Part shown: one piece after another, positions 42,252-50,400 of the stretch
Position numbering within the stretch: position 1 is the first letter of the stretch
Layout of the letters: each line of letters opens with the position of its first letter
NCBI RefSeq assembly: GCF_900110465.1
Contig: NZ_FODV01000022.1
Span: 1-64,000 of the forward strand
DNA: 64,000 bases
Direction of reading: 5' to 3'
Source of the DNA: Halogranum amylolyticum
GTDB taxonomy: Archaea > Halobacteriota > Halobacteria > Halobacteriales > Haloferacaceae
The notes under the pieces: generated by a model
The model's input: only the letters and a program-made list of their open reading frames with translations
Database searches by the model: none
Told to the model about the DNA's origin: nothing
Position numbers and translations under genes: made by a program

Positions 42252-43069
42252 GCGACCACCACCCCGACGATGCCGACGAGGACGAGCGCCGCGAACGCGA
42301 CGTTCGAGCGCCGACTCGACGTCGTCCGGTGACGGCCGCCGACGTCGATCGCCCGTCGTCCGCCGCCGCGAGCGGCCGCCGCCGCCTGGACTCGCTCGCT
42401 GCGTTCGAGCGTGCGGACGAAGAACGTCCCGAGGAGGCTCCCTGACTCCCGCCACGACTCGCGGAGCGAGGGCCGACGGCCGCGGATCGTCCGCGCGCGG
42501 CGGGCCACGACCAGTCGCTGCAGTTCGCGCAGGAACACGAGCAGGTAGCGGTAGGTGACGGCGACGATGCCGACGAACAGCGTCGGGACGCGGAGTCGCC
42601 GGAGCGCGGCCAGCAGGTCGGTGAAGTGGGTCGTCAGGAGGACGAGCGAGAGCAGCGCGACGCAGGCGGCGACGCGGACGACGAACGTCGCGACGTACGC
42701 GACGCCCGCGTCGGTCGGTGACAGCGGTCCGAGCGCGACCAGCGGTGTCCCCGGGGTGAGTACGACCCGCGGCGCGACGACGACGGCGGAGAGCGTCGGC
42801 GGGAGCCAGACGCGAGCGAAGAGCGTCCGGAGCGGTACCGCCGAGAGACGCCCCAGTCCGAACGCCGCGACCAGCAGCGCGAGCAGCGTCCCCACCTCGT
42901 GCGTCGCGACGGCGGCGACGACGACGGCGGTTACGCCGAGGAGCTTTAGCGTCGGATCGACGCGCTGGAGGAAGCCGTCGCGAGCGGGGTACGACTCGCC
43001 GAGCAACAGCAACCGGACGTGTGCGCCGAGTTCGGCGACCGTTCGGTCGAGGACGCCCCGGTACGTCAT
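42248..43069 (-). CDS. nikQ: Nickel ECF-type transporter, transmembrane subunit NikQ (CbiQ family)
   Basis: 273 residues, about five helices. The coupling motif region with ARRARTIRGRR and LGTFFVRTLERSERVQAAAAARG matches the two A-R-G-type motifs through which T components contact the ATPase. Start ATG 43069 overlaps the nikN stop (ATGA). Confidence 0.9.
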   Translation of the reverse strand: MTYRGVLDRTVAELGAHVRLLLLGESYPARDGFLQRVDPTLKLLGVTAVVVAAVATHEVGTLLALLVAAFGLGRLSAVPLRTLFARVWLPPTLSAVVVAPRVVLTPGTPLVALGPLSPTDAGVAYVATFVVRVAACVALLSLVLLTTHFTDLLAALRRLRVPTLFVGIVAVTYRYLLVFLRELQRLVVARRARTIRGRRPSLRESWRESGSLLGTFFVRTLERSERVQAAAAARGGGRRAIDVGGRHRTTSSRRSNVAFAALVLVGIVGVVVA

Positions 43070-43377
43070 CCGTCGAGGACGCGGCCCAGTCCGAGCGTCA
43101 CGCCGAGCGTGAGCGCCGTTCCGACCAGTCCGGCGACGAACGTACCGAGGAGAGGGTTCGCACCCGGCACCGTGTAGTCGGGGAGGACGCCCGCGTTGAG
43201 CGTCTCCGCGTGCTCCGCCGCACCGGTCGCCTCGGCGGCGTTCTCGAGCGGTTCGGCGTAGTCGACCGCGCCAGCGGCCCAGCCGAATGCGGGGGCGAGC
43301 ACGACGAGCACGAACACGAAGGCCAACGCGCGACGCATCCACGGTCGGCCGAGGAGGCCGTCGTCGTACCCGCTCAT
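43066..43377 (-). CDS. nikN: Nickel transporter small subunit NikN (PDGLE domain)
   Basis: 103 residues with helices at about 15-35 and 76-98 separated by an extracellular stretch. The segment LPDYTVPGANPLLGTFVAGLVGT matches the end of CbiN/PDGLE domains. NikN sits with NikM and is needed for metal loading. The typical PDGLE string itself is altered (MSGYDDGLLGRPW at the front). Overlaps nikM and nikQ by four bases each. Confidence 0.85.
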   Translation of the reverse strand: MSGYDDGLLGRPWMRRALAFVFVLVVLAPAFGWAAGAVDYAEPLENAAEATGAAEHAETLNAGVLPDYTVPGANPLLGTFVAGLVGTALTLGVTLGLGRVLDG

Positions 43378-44015
43378 GCGGTCACCTCCCGTTCGGTCGT
43401 GGTCGCGAGCACGTCGGGACGTGCCTGGACGATGTAGCGGTAGACGACGAGCGTGATGGCTCCCTCGACGAGTCCCAAGACGAGGTGGCCGACGCCCATG
43501 ATGGCCACCGTCGTCCCGAGTTGGTAGGCGAACGTCGAGGAGAGGCCGAGTTGGACGGCGGCGGCGAGTGCGCCGAGCGTGATGCCCAGCCAACCGGCGG
43601 CGAAGACGGCCAGCGACTCGTCGACGCCACGGAGCGCGCGGTAGACGGCGTAGCCGGCGTACACTTCGACGACGGCCATGTTGAGCACGTTCGCGCCGAT
43701 GGCGGTCAGCCCGCCGTCGCCGAAGACGAGACTCTGGATGACGACGACCGAGGCGACCGACAGCGCCCCGAGGTGGGGGCCGAGTGCGATCGCCGCGAAC
43801 GCGCCGCCGACGAAGTGCGCGCTCGTCCCGCCGGGGATCGGCCAGTTGAGCATCTGTGCGGCGAAGATACCCGCCGAGACGACGCCGAGCAGCGGCACTC
43901 GGACGTCGTCGAGCGTCTCCTCCGCCCGGCGAGCGGCGAACGCGAGCACCGCCCCTGCGAGGACGAAACAGCCTGCGGCGATGGAGAGGTCGAGAAACCC
44001 GTCCGGGATATGCAT
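43374..44015 (-). CDS. nikM: Nickel-binding S component NikM (CbiM family)
   Basis: 213 residues, six to seven helices. Start ATG 44015 puts MHIPDGFL at the very N-terminus. In this family the free N-terminus and His2 coordinate nickel, so this start is essential and the upstream ATG must not be used. NWPIPGGTSAHFVGG provides another ligand. First gene of the nikMNQO operon, leaderless by position of its promoter at 44041-44045. Confidence 0.93.
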   Translation of the reverse strand: MHIPDGFLDLSIAAGCFVLAGAVLAFAARRAEETLDDVRVPLLGVVSAGIFAAQMLNWPIPGGTSAHFVGGAFAAIALGPHLGALSVASVVVIQSLVFGDGGLTAIGANVLNMAVVEVYAGYAVYRALRGVDESLAVFAAGWLGITLGALAAAVQLGLSSTFAYQLGTTVAIMGVGHLVLGLVEGAITLVVYRYIVQARPDVLATTTEREVTA

Positions 44016-44039
44016 ATCGTCGCCTCTGTCGCAGCCCAA

Positions 44040-44067
44040 GTAATACTTTCCCCATATCCAATATTAC
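44040..44067. promoter_or_regulatory. Candidate NikR operator between nikM and nikR
   Basis: GTAATA (44040-44045) and TATTAC (44062-44067) are exact inverted copies separated by 16 bases. The E. coli NikR operator is GTATGA-N16-TCATAC, the same 6-16-6 layout. The half-sites also overlap TATA-like sequences for nikM (leftward, about 25 bases before ATG 44015) and for nikR (rightward), so a bound repressor would block both promoters. Confidence 0.65.
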
Positions 44068-44107
44068 CGAGCGAAGGTTGATGGACGGACCTCCCGAAGG
44101 CGGAGTC

Positions 44108-44518
44108 ATGACCGACGAGTTTGACCGGATCAGTCTCACCCTCCCGCGAGAGATGGTCTCCCGCCTCGACGCTATCGTCGACGAGTGGGAGTACGACAGT
44201 CGTTCGAAGGCCATCCGCGACGCGCTTCGGGACTTCTTCGTCACCTACGAGTGGGACCGCGAGAGCGACGGCCGACACTACGGCACCATCGTCGTCACGC
44301 ACGATCACCACGCCGAGGGCATCGCCGACCGGCTCCAGCGGGTCCAACACGAGTTCGCCGACGCGATCATCTCCGTCCAACACATCCACCTCTCGCACGA
44401 CCGCTGTATGGAGACGCTGGCCGTCGACGGCGACACCGCCGACCTCACCGAACTGTCGAACCGACTGCGGTCGATGCGCGGCGTTCGACAGGTGAAGGTC
44501 GTCGTCGTCGACGAGTGA
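44108..44518 (+). CDS. nikR: Nickel-responsive regulator NikR
   Basis: 136 residues. The ribbon-helix-helix DNA-binding domain is DRISLTLPREMVSRLDAIVDEWEYDSRSKAIRDALR (residues about 5-40). The ACT-like nickel domain has HYGTIVVTHDHH, QHIHLSHDRCMETLAV, supplying the three histidines and one cysteine of the high-affinity site. ATG 44108 is preferred over ATG 44081, which lies too close to the promoter. It probably represses nikMNQO and itself when nickel is plentiful. Confidence 0.93.
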   Translation: MTDEFDRISLTLPREMVSRLDAIVDEWEYDSRSKAIRDALRDFFVTYEWDRESDGRHYGTIVVTHDHHAEGIADRLQRVQHEFADAIISVQHIHLSHDRCMETLAVDGDTADLTELSNRLRSMRGVRQVKVVVVDE

Positions 44519-44548
44519 GGGTCGTCCCCACTCTCGACGCTCGAGCGC

Positions 44549-45001
44549 TCACGTCGCCCCGTCCGCTTCCTCGGGTTTTTGCTCGCGGACGACCATGACG
44601 GGGAGGTCGGCCGTCCTGAGGACGCGCTCGGCGACGCTGCCGAGGAGCAGTCGGTCCAGTCCGCGACGGCCGTGCGTGCCGACGACGATGAGGTCGACGT
44701 CGTGTTCGCGTGCGTCGTCCAGGATCGCCCGGTGTGCCGTGCCGCGAACGACCGCCGTCTCGACGTCGGTGACGCCCCGGTCTCGGGCGCGGGTCGCGAT
44801 CGTTTCGACCGCCTTCTCGCTTCGCTGTTCGAGGTCTGCGAGCATCTGCTCGCTGATCGACTCGGAGAAGGCGACGTCCATCTCGATGACCGAGATCACA
44901 CGGAGGCTGGCGTCGTACTCTCGTGCGAGGTCGATCGCGTGGTCTCCGGCCGCCTCGGAGCACCAACTTCCGTCGGTGGCTACCAACACTGTGTGGTACA
45001 T
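44549..45001 (-). CDS. Universal stress protein (UspA family)
   Basis: 150 residues. MYHTVLVATDGS opens the fold and VVGTHGRRGLDRLLLGSVAERVLRTADLPVMVV is the ATP-binding G-(2x)-G-(9x)-G-S signature, intact. Cytoplasmic, dimeric. Haloarchaea have many such genes. Convergent with nikR. Confidence 0.93.
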   Translation of the reverse strand: MYHTVLVATDGSWCSEAAGDHAIDLAREYDASLRVISVIEMDVAFSESISEQMLADLEQRSEKAVETIATRARDRGVTDVETAVVRGTAHRAILDDAREHDVDLIVVGTHGRRGLDRLLLGSVAERVLRTADLPVMVVREQKPEEADGAT

Positions 45002-45077
45002 GGTTCCCGTTCACGCCGCACCGACGTAAAACGTCAGTCTCGTCGGACGATGCGATCCGACGGTAGTCGTCGACGGA

Positions 45078-45221
45078 TCACTCGCGGACGGGCAGAGTGT
45101 GGTCCGACCGAATCCACGCGTGTGCGTGGTTCGGATCGGAGACGAGGGCGATCGTCTCTCCCTCGACCGTGAACTCGGTGTACTCTACGGAACTGTGTGG
45201 CTTCGGGGGATGTTGGGTCAT
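45078..45221 (-). CDS. DUF7331-like small protein, copy 1
   Basis: 47 residues from ATG 45221. SSVEYTEFTVEGETIALVSDP is followed by NHAHAWIRSD. It shares the pattern S..VEYTEFT......I.L.SDP...AW..SD with the 48-residue product at 45644, so the two arose by duplication. I recall the family as DUF7331. Function unknown. Confidence 0.75.
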   Translation of the reverse strand: MTQHPPKPHSSVEYTEFTVEGETIALVSDPNHAHAWIRSDHTLPVRE

Positions 45222-45643
45222 TGGACGGAGAGGGTGGGTTCGACGGAGTGGTGGTGTGGAACAGCCGTCGACGGTGCTCGCACCCGACGCTCGCCGGTAC
45301 TTGACGAAACGGCCGTGGGTCGCACGAGGGAGTTGTTGGGAAGGGATGGATGGGGTGCGTGCGTCCACGGTCGGATACGATCCGCATGGCAGTTGGACTG
45401 TGAACAAACGCGTGCAATCGAAGGCAGGCGACTGCCTTCTGCCCGTTGCTCACAGTCATCAGTACACACCGATCCGTGATATGGGTTCTATCTACGTAGA
45501 ACGACTCCGCTGGGACAGGACTCTATTCATCTAGAGCGCGACGGCGACGGAAGCCGACCGACCGACGGCGGCCGGTGACCGATCGGTCGACGGCGCGTCC
45601 GCTGAGCAGGCGTCGGTCCGGAGAATCGGGTGGCGGAGGGAAG
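45222..45643. other. 422-base gap between the two DUF7331-like genes
   Basis: No credible ORF on either strand: frames here have poor codon use. It contains one copy (45497-45535) of an element also found at 46055-46094, and may be the long leader of copy 1. Confidence 0.45.
45497..45535 (-). repeat. Conserved element upstream of DUF7331 copy 1
   Basis: Read leftward, it is TCTAGATGAATAG, a C-rich middle, then GGAGTCGTTCTA. The copy at 46055-46094 has the same ends and spacing. Distance to the following small gene is 275 bases here and 264 there. Confidence 0.5.
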
Positions 45644-45790
45644 CTACTGTTCGATCGTCGTCGTCACGTCGGATTTGAGCCACGCTCGTGGGTTGTCCGG
45701 ATCGGAGATGAGACTGATCGTCTTCGTTCCCAGCGTGAACTCGGTGTACTCTACGGCGCTCGACGGAGATGTCTGTTGCTCGTCGTTCAT
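45644..45790 (-). CDS. DUF7331-like small protein, copy 2
   Basis: 48 residues from ATG 45790: SSAVEYTEFTLGTKTISLIS then DPDNPRAWLKSD. Close relative of the gene at 45078. It follows the Bat-type regulator on the same strand, 291 bases behind it. The open frame continues upstream but without sensible sequence. Confidence 0.72.
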   Translation of the reverse strand: MNDEQQTSPSSAVEYTEFTLGTKTISLISDPDNPRAWLKSDVTTTIEQ

Positions 45791-46081
45791 GGTTCGTTGC
45801 GGTGGTCCGGCGCTACGGACACGGCCCGCGACCACGGCGTGGCCGACGACCGTGTCGATGACGGGTCGCGACTGTCAGCGTCGGCCGGACGACGCCGACC
45901 GGCGCGAGGGGTGCCTCTGTGCTGTGCCCGAAGTTCCGTGACAGTGCGACCAGGTGAACGGTTCCCGATCGAAAGGTGGGTTCGGTTCGCCGGTGCCCGT
46001 CTCTCGTTCACGTTGCTGTGTACCAGTGGATACCGCAAAGCGATAGTCCCTTCATAGAACGACTCCCACGCGGGGAGGGGG
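45791..46081. other. 291-base stretch after the Bat-type gene
   Basis: No ORF worth calling. It carries most of the second copy of the conserved element (46055-46094), whose last 13 bases are the end of the regulator gene. Confidence 0.4.
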
Positions 46082-46094
46082 CTATCTATCTAGA
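46055..46094 (-). repeat. Conserved element upstream of DUF7331 copy 2
   Basis: Leftward: TCTAGATAGATAG, C-rich middle, GGAGTCGTTCTA. It overlaps the stop codon of the Bat-type gene. See the partner at 45497-45535. Confidence 0.5.
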
Positions 46095-48178
46095 TGGATG
46101 GTCGCGTCTTCCCCGTACAGCAGTTCGAAGAGTTTCCGCTGTCCGGTCCGGAGATGGTGGTTGAACGTCGGTTGAGTGATGTTCAGCGAGGCGCCGATCT
46201 CCTCGCCCGTGCTCGCACGGGGTGACTCGAAGAACCCGCCGAGATACGCCGCCCGCATCACCTCCGCCTGTCTGTCGGTGAGCCGCTCGGACAACTTGGC
46301 CGCGAATGTCTGTTCGGAATCGCTCGTCTGCCTCCGGTCGCGGCGTGCGACGAGTTCGGCGTCGGGGTAGTTCGTCCGGAGCATCTCGATGAACGCCCGG
46401 ACGTCGGTGTCGTAGGCGACCTGGACGATGGCCGTGAGTTCCTCCGGGGTCGCGACGATCGACTTCGGGACGGCGCCGTGTTTGGTGAACGTCCCCGCCA
46501 GCGTCTCGCCGGTCGCGACGATCTCGATGAGCGCCTCGTCATCCCGTTCGGTGACGAGTCGGACGGCACGGACGGCGACCAACTCCTCGAACGCCTTGAG
46601 AACAGACTGGACGTCGGCGTCGCTGACGGTGACGAACAGTACCGTCGAGTCGGGTTCGGGGACGACGCCCTCCAGTTCGAGTCGACAGGACGTCTGTTCG
46701 GCCACTCGCGCGAGCAGGTCGTCGGTCTCCGACAGCCGGAGGTCGAGTTCGAGCGTCCCGTCGGTCAACACGCCGCGTTTGGTCTCGACGGCGTTGATGG
46801 CGTAGCCGATCGTCTCGCCGAGTTCGGCGAAGACGGCTCTCGTGGTGTCGTCGAAGGCGTCCAGTCGCTGTGCGTAGACGGTCAACACGCCGTAGAGGAA
46901 CTCTTCGTAGACGAGCGGAACCGCGAGGATCGACTGGTAGTCGCGCGAGAGCGCCTCCTTCCGCCACGAGGCGGTTCTGAGGTCGTCGGCGACGTTGTCG
47001 ACGACGACCAACTCGCGTCGCTGTGCCGCCGTGCACGCCGGTTCGGCGGATTCGTCGCCGGACAGCGACAGCGAGACGCTGTCGAGATAGCTGTGGTCGC
47101 TGCCGCCCCACGTCCGCGGGACGAGCTCGTCGCGGGTGATGTCGGGGTCGCCCACCCACGCGAAGCCGTAGCGATCGACCGTCGTCAGCCGTTCACAGAC
47201 GGCCCGTTCGATCTCCTCGCGCGTGGTCGCCCGGACCAGCCGCTGGACGAGTTCCCGGATGGTGCCGTTGAGCTCGTTGAGTTGCCCGAGCTGTTCGTTC
47301 TGCCGTTGGAGCTCCTGGTCGCGCTCCCGCAGTTCGCTCTCGCGGTCGACGCGGTCGAGCGCGGCCTCGGCGTTCGTCGCGAAGAGATCGACGAGTTCGA
47401 CGGTCTGCTCGCTGAACGCGTCGGGTTCCGGCGAGATGGCGACCAAGACGCCCTGACTCCCGAGCGGAATGTACAGCCCGCTTCTGACCTGTGTGTCCGG
47501 GTTGTCGATGTACTCCGACTCGCGGACGTCTCCGAACACCTTGCTCTCCCCCTCGGCGAACACGTGCCACGTGATACTGCTTCCCGGCCGATACGACGGC
47601 GGGACGCCGACGAACGGGGGGACGTCGGGAGAGAACGCGACCGGTTGTAGTTGGTTCGACGACTCGTCGAAGAGAAACACTACGACGCCGGTGAGGTTGA
47701 GCACCTCCGTCGCGCCCTCGACGATGCGGTCGGCGACCGCCTGTTTGGTCTCGGCGTCCAGCAGGTCGCGCGTCGAGGAGTGGAGCGTCGTCAGCATCTC
47801 CTGATACTGCGTCCGCTCTGTCACGTCGACGGCGACCGCGAGCACCCGCTCGACGTTCTTCTCGTCGTCGAGCACCGGCCGATACCGACACTCGAACGTC
47901 GCCCCGTCGAACTCGATCGTCGAGGTGAACGACGCCCCCGCGAGCGCTCGCCGGACGTCGCGGACGATGTCGGGGTCGTCGTAGATCTCGAACACGGAGG
48001 TGCCGACGACCTCCCCCTGTTCCAGTCCGAGCGTCTCCAGTCCCTTCCCCTCCGAGAGCAGGAACGTCCCCTCGGCGTCGAGTGCGAACAGAACGACCGG
48101 CGTGTTGTTGATCAGCGACCACAACTGAGCGTCGCTGTCGAGGATGTCGCTGTGTGGTTGGTGGTGTGTCTTATCCAT
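46082..48178 (-). CDS. Bat-type sensor-regulator: PAS, two GAF domains, HTH-10
   Basis: 698 residues. PAS domain about 17-125 (LINNTPVVLFALDAEGTF... to VTERTQYQ), GAF about 130-275 (LLDAETKQAVADRIVEGATEVL), a coiled-coil linker (ESELRERDQELQRQNEQLGQLNELN), a second GAF about 315-460, the BAT-associated region, and HTH-10 at the end (LTDRQAEVMRAAYLGGFFESPRASTGEEI). Intracellular sensing of redox, light or small molecules coupled to DNA binding is likely. Targets unknown. Promoter probably the TATA-like CTTTCATAAG near 48228-48237. Confidence 0.9.
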   Translation of the reverse strand: MDKTHHQPHSDILDSDAQLWSLINNTPVVLFALDAEGTFLLSEGKGLETLGLEQGEVVGTSVFEIYDDPDIVRDVRRALAGASFTSTIEFDGATFECRYRPVLDDEKNVERVLAVAVDVTERTQYQEMLTTLHSSTRDLLDAETKQAVADRIVEGATEVLNLTGVVVFLFDESSNQLQPVAFSPDVPPFVGVPPSYRPGSSITWHVFAEGESKVFGDVRESEYIDNPDTQVRSGLYIPLGSQGVLVAISPEPDAFSEQTVELVDLFATNAEAALDRVDRESELRERDQELQRQNEQLGQLNELNGTIRELVQRLVRATTREEIERAVCERLTTVDRYGFAWVGDPDITRDELVPRTWGGSDHSYLDSVSLSLSGDESAEPACTAAQRRELVVVDNVADDLRTASWRKEALSRDYQSILAVPLVYEEFLYGVLTVYAQRLDAFDDTTRAVFAELGETIGYAINAVETKRGVLTDGTLELDLRLSETDDLLARVAEQTSCRLELEGVVPEPDSTVLFVTVSDADVQSVLKAFEELVAVRAVRLVTERDDEALIEIVATGETLAGTFTKHGAVPKSIVATPEELTAIVQVAYDTDVRAFIEMLRTNYPDAELVARRDRRQTSDSEQTFAAKLSERLTDRQAEVMRAAYLGGFFESPRASTGEEIGASLNITQPTFNHHLRTGQRKLFELLYGEDATIHLDR

Positions 48179-48425
48179 CTGAGTTCCTTAACCCATGCTC
48201 CCTGTCACCACTGTTGGCACGGCGTACTTATGAAAGAAACGTACGGGAATCTGACAGTTATCGCCGACGACCTACAGATGTTAACGGGGCGTAACCTCTG
48301 CATCAGCTACGTCGAATTTGTTATCCAATTTACATTTGTCGAGTCGATCGAGGGGCAATCAAAAGGGATACATCACTCTCCGGGAGAGGGGCAGACAACC
48401 GCTTCCGTGAGGTGAGTCTCGACCG

Positions 48426-48830
48426 ATGTTCCAAGATACGAACGACTGGCGCTCGATGGTCGCCGGACTGCAGTCGCTGAACACGCGCCGACTGAAGCAC
48501 GTCGGCATCGTGACCTACTTCGGCGTCTACGCGCTCATCGCGCTCGGCATCCGACGCGGCCTCAACTCGATGTTCCAGTCGCTGCCGCAGACCGTTCGCC
48601 CCGCTCCGCTGTTGCCGCTCGACGTCCTGTTCGGACTCCCGACCAGCGTCGCGTGGAGTCTGACCAGCCTCGGCGTCGCCCTGTTCACTGTCGGGGTCGT
48701 CGCCTGCCACTCGCTTTTCGTGTCGCTCTCCCGGGGAGACGAGGCGACGGACACCGATGCGTCCGTCGACCCGAACGACGAGACCGCCGACGCCACGTCC
48801 ACCACAGACGCGAACGACGAGACCGACTGA
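48426..48830 (+). CDS. Membrane protein with acidic tail
   Basis: 134 residues: an N-terminal amphipathic part, two hydrophobic helices (about residues 28-44 and 77-101) and a tail of Asp/Thr/Ala (ATDTDASVDPNDETADATST). Unrecognised family. Divergent from the Bat-type gene across 247 AT-richer bases that contain promoter-like patches. Confidence 0.7.
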   Translation: MFQDTNDWRSMVAGLQSLNTRRLKHVGIVTYFGVYALIALGIRRGLNSMFQSLPQTVRPAPLLPLDVLFGLPTSVAWSLTSLGVALFTVGVVACHSLFVSLSRGDEATDTDASVDPNDETADATSTTDANDETD

Positions 48831-49117
48831 CGGCGCTCGCCGTTCTTTCTCAGTGACCGACGGCCGCTCGACGTCCGGTCACGATCGACTCGTCCTGTCT
48901 CGCCTGTTTGGGGGTCCCGACTGTCTCGACAGTCGTGTGCCAATCTTCAATAGTCGACCGTGGCTTGTGACTGATACACGTGCCCGACGGCGTGACGACC
49001 GGTCACCCACCGGCCACCTCGGCAGTCGGACGCGCCGCGCGTCCGCTGCAGGCGACCTGCGACTCGCCGCCCGGCGACGTCGACTCCCGTCGGTCGACAG
49101 TGCTCCTGTCGGCGACG
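48831..49117. other. 287-base convergent gap
   Basis: Lies between the ends of two genes. A short dyad CGACTGTCTCGACAGTCG occurs near 48918-48935 and could form a hairpin. T-rich TTCTTTCT at 48843-48850 may end the rightward transcript. No gene recognised. Confidence 0.4.
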
Positions 49118-49411
49118 CTACTCGTCGACCTCCGCACAGAGGACGCCGGTGCCACAGAACGGACAGTAGTAGATGGGGATGGCGCTCTCGAACTCGCCGT
49201 CGTCGGTTCGCTCGTAGGCGACGACGCAGACCAGCGGCACCGACTCGTCGGTGTCGACGTCGACGCCGGCCTCGAAACTGAACGTGTCGTGCTCCCACGC
49301 CGTCAGAGACTCCTCGCAGCACGGAACCGTCTCGACGACTTCGTACGTCTGGTCCTGCTCGCCCGACGGGTCCACTCCCGACTCTCCGCGAGTTCGGTAC
49401 TTCACCTTCAT
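49118..49411 (-). CDS. Hypothetical protein with cysteine motifs
   Basis: 97 residues from ATG 49411. ETVPCCEES near residue 33 and a C-terminal YYCPFCGTGVLC make a possible zinc site. Beta-rich middle (LVCVVAYERTDDGEFESAIPIYY). Family not recognised. Divergent from the SprT-like gene, 25 bases away. Confidence 0.7.
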   Translation of the reverse strand: MKVKYRTRGESGVDPSGEQDQTYEVVETVPCCEESLTAWEHDTFSFEAGVDVDTDESVPLVCVVAYERTDDGEFESAIPIYYCPFCGTGVLCAEVDE

Positions 49412-49436
49412 ATCTGGACGGTCGCCCGCCGTCGGT

Positions 49437-50120
49437 ATGAACGTTCGTCGTCCCGCCGGAGCCACGGGAACCGAACCACTGAAGCGTCGACTCCCGCCAC
49501 GGGAAGACACCGTGACGGCCGAAGAGAACGCGCCGCCCACGCCGGCGGCGTTCGGGTCCGTGTCGACTCACGAGGATCTCGTCGCGTGGTCCCGGGGCTA
49601 CGCCCGGAGCGTCGCCGACGGTGACGAGCTCAGCGTCGATCTGTCGCTCGTCGACTGGGCGGTGTCGACCCGTGCGAAGCGACGTGCGGCGGCGGTCAAG
49701 CGACCGAGAATCCCCGGGACGGAAGTCGGGAAACCGATCGACTGGGACAGTGTCGCGGCGGCCGCCGAGTCGCCCGAGACGGTCCGGCGCTGTACCGTCT
49801 CGCTGACGTGGGAGGCCGCAGCGGCGTTCTCCCGTGCGGAGTGGACGGCGACGCTCCGCCACGAGTTGATTCACGTCGAGCAGTTTCAGCGGTACGGGAC
49901 GACCGACCACGGGCCGACGTTCGAACGGCGTGCCGCCACCCTCGACGCGCCGGTCCGGTGTCGGCGCTTCGCGACGCCGAAGTACCGCCTCCGGTGTGCC
50001 GACTGCGAGGAGGTCGTCGCCCGCCGCTACCGGGACTGCAAACTCGTCCGCGAGCACGACCGCTATCGGTCGTCCTGCTGTGCCGCGGCGCTCCGCTGTG
50101 AACGCGTCAGGAACCAGTAG
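49437..50120 (+). CDS. SprT-like zinc metalloprotease domain protein
   Basis: 227 residues. HELIHVEQFQRYGTTDHG holds the HExxH site and the downstream histidine of the SprT family, and the C-terminal zinc ribbon is CADCEEVVARRYRDCK with CC further on. Related to Spartan, which removes DNA-protein crosslinks. A matching role is possible but unproven. TATA-like TCATATCTGG about 25 bases upstream supports ATG 49437, and an in-frame GTG at 49512 is the alternative. Confidence 0.8.
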   Translation: MNVRRPAGATGTEPLKRRLPPREDTVTAEENAPPTPAAFGSVSTHEDLVAWSRGYARSVADGDELSVDLSLVDWAVSTRAKRRAAAVKRPRIPGTEVGKPIDWDSVAAAAESPETVRRCTVSLTWEAAAAFSRAEWTATLRHELIHVEQFQRYGTTDHGPTFERRAATLDAPVRCRRFATPKYRLRCADCEEVVARRYRDCKLVREHDRYRSSCCAAALRCERVRNQ

Positions 50121-50287
50121 GTCAGGGCGGTGACGAGGACGCCCGCGACGACCCCCGCCGGGATACCGACCAGGAGCGACGGCCAGACGTACGGGTCGAG
50201 CAGCGCGGTGACGCCGAACCCGACGGCGAACAGCGTCGCCAGTCCGAGCAGGGCGGCGACGGCGGGTGGACGGGTCCGCGAGGCCAT
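50063..50287 (-). CDS. Small membrane protein
   Basis: 74 residues from ATG 50287: two hydrophobic helices (about residues 9-29 and 36-60) and a polar glutamine/arginine tail. Its last 58 bases overlap the 3' end of the SprT-like gene on the other strand. Family unknown. Confidence 0.65.
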   Translation of the reverse strand: MASRTRPPAVAALLGLATLFAVGFGVTALLDPYVWPSLLVGIPAGVVAGVLVTALTYWFLTRSQRSAAAQQDDR

Positions 50288-50400
50288 GGCCGAGGAGACG
50301 TCGCCCGCAGTGATAACGGCGTTGCCGACGAGAGCGGCCTGTCGCGACGCTCTAGTCCGCCGGTAGCGACGCCGGTCACCGCGGACGACGCCGAACGCGC

